A stretch of 64,000 nucleotides of DNA from NCBI GenBank assembly GCA_019358895.1, contig JAHHIG010000004.1:62001-126000 (forward strand). Reading direction: 5' to 3'. Of this stretch, positions 60,501-64,000 are shown one piece after another (the first letter of the stretch is position 1; each line of letters opens with the position of its first letter). The notes below the pieces were generated by a model, which saw only the letters and a list, made by a program, of their open reading frames with translations, had not been told where the DNA came from and ran no database searches. The position numbers and the translations under genes are program-made. The stretch comes from Tildeniella nuda ZEHNDER 1965/U140 (GTDB taxonomy: Bacteria; Cyanobacteriota; Cyanobacteriia; Leptolyngbyales; Leptolyngbyaceae).

Positions 60501-61166
60501 GTGAATCCCACAAACTTACAGCAAATTTCCGTCCAGCTAGGAAGCCAGAGCATGAAGGATCGCATGTTGGGGCTGGTATCTCTGCGCGAAGTCTCCGCTG
60601 AAGAAGCGGTGCCGCTGATCAAGAAAGTGCTCAACGATGAGAGCATTCAGGTGCGATCGATGGCAGTTTTCGCCTTGGGCTTGAAGCAAACCGATGAGTG
60701 CTACCCACTGTTGCTCGATATTCTCACCAATGAGCCAGACTATGGCATTCGAGCGGACGCAGCCGGAGCGTTGGGCTATCTGGAAGATCCAAGAGCGCTG
60801 GAGCCGTTAGTCCGAGCTTTTTACGAAGATACCGATTGGCTGGTGCGATTCAGCGCGGCAGTGTCGCTTGGCAACCTGAAAGATCCTCGTGCGTATGATG
60901 CGTTGATTCAAGCGCTCGACAGCAAAGAGGTGGTGCTGCATCAGGCGGCGATCGCAGCATTGGGCGAAATCAAGGCGATCGATGCCGTTGATCACATCTT
61001 GCGGTTTGCTCAAGCGGAGGACTGGCTGGTGCGGCAACGTCTCGCCGAAGCGCTAGGCAACTTGCCAAGCCCCAAGAGCATCTCGGCGCTGAAATATCTG
61101 GAAAAAGATAACCATCCCCAAGTCGCTGAAGCGGCGAGAATTGCCTTACAGAAGCTAGCAGCATAG
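60501..61166 (+). CDS. nblB: HEAT-repeat protein, probable NblB (phycobilisome degradation)
   Basis: A 221-residue HEAT-repeat protein: VRSMAVFALGLKQTDECYPL, IRADAAGALGYLEDPRALEP, YEDTDWLVRFSAAVSLGNLK, LVRQRLAEALGNLPSPKSIS. The size and the DTDWLVRFSAAVSLGNLKD stretch agree with my memory of NblB, a CpcE-related protein needed for phycobilisome breakdown, where it is thought to remove bilins. Some cyanobacteria have two nblB genes. The start is GTG at 60501. There is no nblA in the window. It is well separated from the cpc island. Confidence 0.65.
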   Translation: MNPTNLQQISVQLGSQSMKDRMLGLVSLREVSAEEAVPLIKKVLNDESIQVRSMAVFALGLKQTDECYPLLLDILTNEPDYGIRADAAGALGYLEDPRALEPLVRAFYEDTDWLVRFSAAVSLGNLKDPRAYDALIQALDSKEVVLHQAAIAALGEIKAIDAVDHILRFAQAEDWLVRQRLAEALGNLPSPKSISALKYLEKDNHPQVAEAARIALQKLAA

Positions 61167-61176
61167 CCTACCATCA

Positions 61177-61209
61177 AGATCCCCGACTTCTTCAAGAAGT
61201 CGGGGATCT
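61177..61209. repeat. Dispersed palindrome AGATCCCCGACTTC...GAAGTCGGGGATCT
   Basis: A perfect 14-bp stem with a five-base loop, 10 bp after the nblB-like stop. No T run follows on either strand, and the same palindrome is, as far as I remember, common between genes in other cyanobacteria; it may still act as a bidirectional stop. Confidence 0.7.
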
Positions 61210-61224
61210 AAAGCTTTAAGGTGC

Positions 61225-62247
61225 TTAAGTTAACCAGGCAACGATCGCACCCCTACTGGCATCCAAGCCCTTATAAACCAGCGAATCTGGTGGCATAGAG
61301 TGAAGTGCAGACACCAGACTGGCTTTCAATTTGGGATGCTGCTTGATGGCGTGACAATCTCTAAAGTAGGTGCGAATCGTGAACAGGGCAGCATCACAGT
61401 CGGGCAAGCCCCAAACAACTTGGCGTTCCATTCTGAGATAGAGTTGCGGATTTTTTGGATCAAACGCTCTGCCCTGCCAGGTATCGATCGCCACACCAGC
61501 AGGCGGCACGGGATGATGGTTTAAGCGTGTGTCGGTGCTGAGTCCCCAGGCAAAGCGCACCGAGGGCTTGCGGGTGATCATCGTGTGAACGATCGCGTTT
61601 CCTCTTTGATTCATCGCTGCCATGCCTGCAACGGGTGCATGAACTGTCGCAAAGTTTTGACCGATTTTTGACTCGGCTGACCAGTGGTTGGGGTAGCAAA
61701 GATGAATCGCGCTGATCCAGTGACGATCGCCCGATCGACTAACAACGGTGACATCTTCTTGCAGTTGCGCGGCTAAGGCATCCAGCGCAGAGCTATAGGA
61801 CGGTACAATAGGGTTCGCTGCTTCCACCTGCTGTAGCTGGTACGCAGCATTAAGGTACAGCGTTTCTCCGGTAAGCTGGCTATGAAACGTCAAGATGCCA
61901 TTTGCCTGTAATTTCAGTTGAAAGTGCTGCGGCTGTTCCTGTACGAGACGCTGGGTGATGAAGTGAGCGATCGCGCCTGCCACAGCATCCGTGTAGTCGT
62001 GGGTCTGATAATACTTGCTTAACCGCTCTGCCCGCGCCAGCCGCTTCATCTGGCGATAATGCACAAAGTTGCTGTCAAATTGAAACACCTGTCGATCGGC
62101 GTTACCATTGCCAAAGTCAGTACCCAACGGCACTAATCCCGGTTTCACATCATAACGTCCATGCGCTAGAGGAAAGTAGTACGCTGAATCGTGACACACC
62201 TCAACGGTTGGTGCTTCTTGCAGGTGTCGATCGGTAGAAAAAGCCAT
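61225..62247 (-). CDS. Heme-dependent oxidative N-demethylase family protein (DUF3445)
   Basis: A 340-residue DUF3445 protein. Typical pieces are KPGLVPLGTDFGNGNADRQV, ALAAQLQEDVTVVSRSGDRH followed by WISAIHLCYPNHWSAESKIG, VHAPVAGMAAMNQRGN and TIRTYFRDCHAIKQHP. A characterised relative is a heme- and flavin-supported dimethylamine N-demethylase from Pseudomonas; whether cyanobacterial copies do this is not known. I start at the ATG at 62247, with AGGAGG six bases before it. It is divergent from rarA with 17 bp between the starts, so the promoters must overlap the genes. Confidence 0.75.
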   Translation of the reverse strand: MAFSTDRHLQEAPTVEVCHDSAYYFPLAHGRYDVKPGLVPLGTDFGNGNADRQVFQFDSNFVHYRQMKRLARAERLSKYYQTHDYTDAVAGAIAHFITQRLVQEQPQHFQLKLQANGILTFHSQLTGETLYLNAAYQLQQVEAANPIVPSYSSALDALAAQLQEDVTVVSRSGDRHWISAIHLCYPNHWSAESKIGQNFATVHAPVAGMAAMNQRGNAIVHTMITRKPSVRFAWGLSTDTRLNHHPVPPAGVAIDTWQGRAFDPKNPQLYLRMERQVVWGLPDCDAALFTIRTYFRDCHAIKQHPKLKASLVSALHSMPPDSLVYKGLDASRGAIVAWLT

Positions 62248-62264
62248 AGCCACCCTCCTGTTTT

Positions 62265-64000
62265 ATGGATCTTTTTCAGCAGCATCGCTTAGACGTGACG
62301 GAGGCGGAAGCACCGCTGGCAGCACGGTTGCGTCCCCGCACGTTGGATGAGTTTGTGGGGCAGGATGCGATCGTCGGACCAGGGCGACTGCTGCGACGGG
62401 CAATCCAGGCAGACCAACTCTCCTCACTTATCTTCTACGGACCACCAGGAACGGGAAAAACGACGCTGGCAAGGATTATTGCTAACACCACCCAGGCACA
62501 TTTTATTGCGATTAACGCGGTGCTGTCTGGCGTGAAGGAGATTCGAGAGGCGATCGCGGCGGCTCAAGACAAACGTGGCATGTACGGACAGCGGACGATT
62601 CTCTTCGTAGACGAAGTGCATCGGTTTAACAAAGCACAGCAGGACGCACTGCTGCCCTGGGTGGAAAACGGCACCGTGATTCTCATTGGCGCGACGACTG
62701 AGAATCCCTATTTTGAGGTGAACAAAGCGCTAGTCAGTCGATCGCGCTTGTTCCAACTCAAGCCACTGGACGAACAGGATCTACGGAATGTCGTGCAACA
62801 GGCATTGCAGGACGACGATCGCGGCTACGGCAAGCTCAACGTGCAGTTGGATCAGGACGCGATCGATCATCTAGTGAATGTCGCCAACGGTGATGCCCGT
62901 GCGCTGTTGAATGCTCTGGAACTGGCAGTCGAAACCACACCACCGGATGACGCAGGCAGCATTCACATCACGCTGTCGGTTGCAGAAGAGTCCATTCAGC
63001 GTCGTGCCGTCCTGTATGACAAAGAAGGGGATGCTCACTTTGATACCATCAGCGCGTTTATCAAAAGTGTGCGCGGCTCTGACCCTGATGCAGCGCTTTA
63101 CTGGCTGGCACGCATGGTTTACGCAGGCGAAGATCCACGCTTTATCTTTCGTCGGCTGCTGATTTTGGCGGGTGAGGATATCGGGATGGCAGACCCCGAC
63201 GCGATCGCGATCGTTCATGCCTGTGCCGAAACGTTCGATCGCATCGGTCTACCCGAAGGTCGCTATCCCCTCGCTCATGCCACCCTTTACCTGGCAACGG
63301 CTCCCAAATCCAACAGCGTCATGGGCTTTTTCGATGCGCTGGCTGCTGTGGAGCAAGAACGCGAAGGCGATGTTCCCAATCCCTTAAAAGACTCCAACCG
63401 GGACAAGAAAGGGTTTGGACATGGCGCGGGCTACCTCTATCCCCACGCCTACCGTGATCATTGGGTGGCACAGCAGTATTTGCCCAGTAGCCTGCAAGGT
63501 CAGGTGTTTTACCAACCGTCCGCTCAGGGCTTTGAGGCAGCGATTCAAACTCAGGTCGCACGACAGCGCGAAGCACAACTGGCAGCACTGGTAGACGATG
63601 GTGCATTCTCTGACGCGCTGACTTTTAGCCCTGTGGATTCGGCACAAGAGCGCTGGCTGCAACGCACAGTAGGGCAGGCAGGCGATCGACTGGGAGCCGT
63701 GCGCGATCGCCTCTTTGCCCTCGCGTCTCCACAGCGGCATCATGTCGTGCTGGATCTCAACGCTGGCAGTGGCTTGCTCACCTGGGAAGCGATCCGACAG
63801 GTGCCCGAAGGTAGTGTGGTTGCCTGTGTTCGTACCCCAAAGGATGCCGACGCATTGACCCAGCAAGCCGCTGCTTTACCAGAACTCACGCGCCCGATCG
63901 TGCTGCAAGCCTCCCTTACGGAGTTGCCGATTGTTCTAAACGCACAGGCAACTGATCTACGGTTTGATCGCATTGTGGGACGCAACGCGTTGATGCGAGA
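62265..64000 (+). CDS. rarA: Replication-associated recombination protein RarA (MgsA), cyanobacterial fused form, cut by window end
   Basis: At least 578 residues of an AAA+ ATPase related to clamp loaders, acting at stalled forks. Visible: [20 protein letters not shown], Walker [19 protein letters not shown], Walker [16 protein letters not shown], sensor 1 [13 protein letters not shown], and the MgsA C-terminal tetramer domain ([54 protein letters not shown]). After about residue 440, where ordinary RarA ends, the frame goes on into a methyltransferase-like region with a motif I resemblance ([19 protein letters not shown]). The end lies beyond the window. Such extended RarA proteins occur in cyanobacteria. 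Confidence 0.9.
   Translation, partial: MDLFQQHRLDVTEAEAPLAARLRPRTLDEFVGQDAIVGPGRLLRRAIQADQLSSLIFYGPPGTGKTTLARIIANTTQAHFIAINAVLSGVKEIREAIAAAQDKRGMYGQRTILFVDEVHRFNKAQQDALLPWVENGTVILIGATTENPYFEVNKALVSRSRLFQLKPLDEQDLRNVVQQALQDDDRGYGKLNVQLDQDAIDHLVNVANGDARALLNALELAVETTPPDDAGSIHITLSVAEESIQRRAVLYDKEGDAHFDTISAFIKSVRGSDPDAALYWLARMVYAGEDPRFIFRRLLILAGEDIGMADPDAIAIVHACAETFDRIGLPEGRYPLAHATLYLATAPKSNSVMGFFDALAAVEQEREGDVPNPLKDSNRDKKGFGHGAGYLYPHAYRDHWVAQQYLPSSLQGQVFYQPSAQGFEAAIQTQVARQREAQLAALVDDGAFSDALTFSPVDSAQERWLQRTVGQAGDRLGAVRDRLFALASPQRHHVVLDLNAGSGLLTWEAIRQVPEGSVVACVRTPKDADALTQQAAALPELTRPIVLQASLTELPIVLNAQATDLRFDRIVGRNALMR

Overview
The window is a 64 kb piece of a cyanobacterial chromosome. The evidence is two phycocyanin gene sets with lyases and linkers, a CrtR-type carotene hydroxylase, a ferrochelatase with a chlorophyll-binding tail, a carboxysome shell protein, cyanophycin enzymes, an NblB-like protein and many GCGATCGC (HIP1) octamers. 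Abundant short tandem and palindromic repeats fit a repeat-rich, probably filamentous lineage. The species cannot be named from the sequence.

Layout. 0-6.6 kb: start of an RND exporter (cut by the window edge), a periplasmic-binding/DUF4912 fusion protein, a nucleoside-phosphorylase-like protein, a VOC protein, a hypothetical gene, and a toxin-antitoxin pair whose PIN toxin carries an in-frame stop. 6.7-11.1 kb: one 1474-codon MmeI-like restriction-modification gene with several in-frame palindromic repeats and a whole DUF559 nuclease domain inserted just before its NPPF motif. 11.7-14 kb: a TrpD-like gene behind a LysR regulator that has a complete NtcA-type promoter and is probably ntcB. 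14-24 kb: COP23 protein, CrtR, a small membrane protein, AroH, SppA, an EamA transporter with a glycosyltransferase, two tandem Yfr2-like small RNAs each behind a Crp-type site, a HAS-barrel-like protein and HemH.

24.9-36.5 kb is the phycobilisome island. cpcB1-cpcA1-cpcE-cpcF runs rightwards and meets the leftward operon cpcB2-cpcA2-two rod linkers-cpcD. Upstream of cpcB2 is a perfect direct repeat TTGCACA-N4-TTGCACA, the L box known from type III chromatic acclimation. The next gene upstream is a receiver/winged-helix/Hpt/receiver protein with the RcaC architecture. Remnants of a PAS and a receiver domain sit directly before that gene, so its upstream signalling partner looks decayed here. 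A CpcS-type lyase and cpcG follow.

36.7-41 kb is an accessory patch: an HTH gene, a decayed VapBC-like pair, a DUF6883/DUF4926 pair, a bNACHT-type NTPase and a 21-bp-period array. 41-49.3 kb holds a CphA2-like cyanophycin synthetase, cyanophycinase, the second binding-protein/DUF4912 fusion and an orphan CcmK-like shell protein. 49.4-64 kb holds a dienelactone hydrolase, an APC permease, a Panacea-domain two-gene pair, RecQ, a Uma2 protein, SMC with a heptanucleotide repeat in its coiled coil, a PRC-barrel protein, NblB-like, a DUF3445 protein and RarA, which runs off the end.

Main themes are light-colour and nitrogen control (L box, NtcA and Crp sites, phycobilisome build-up and breakdown, cyanophycin) and a genome in which repeats have entered coding sequences without breaking the frame.
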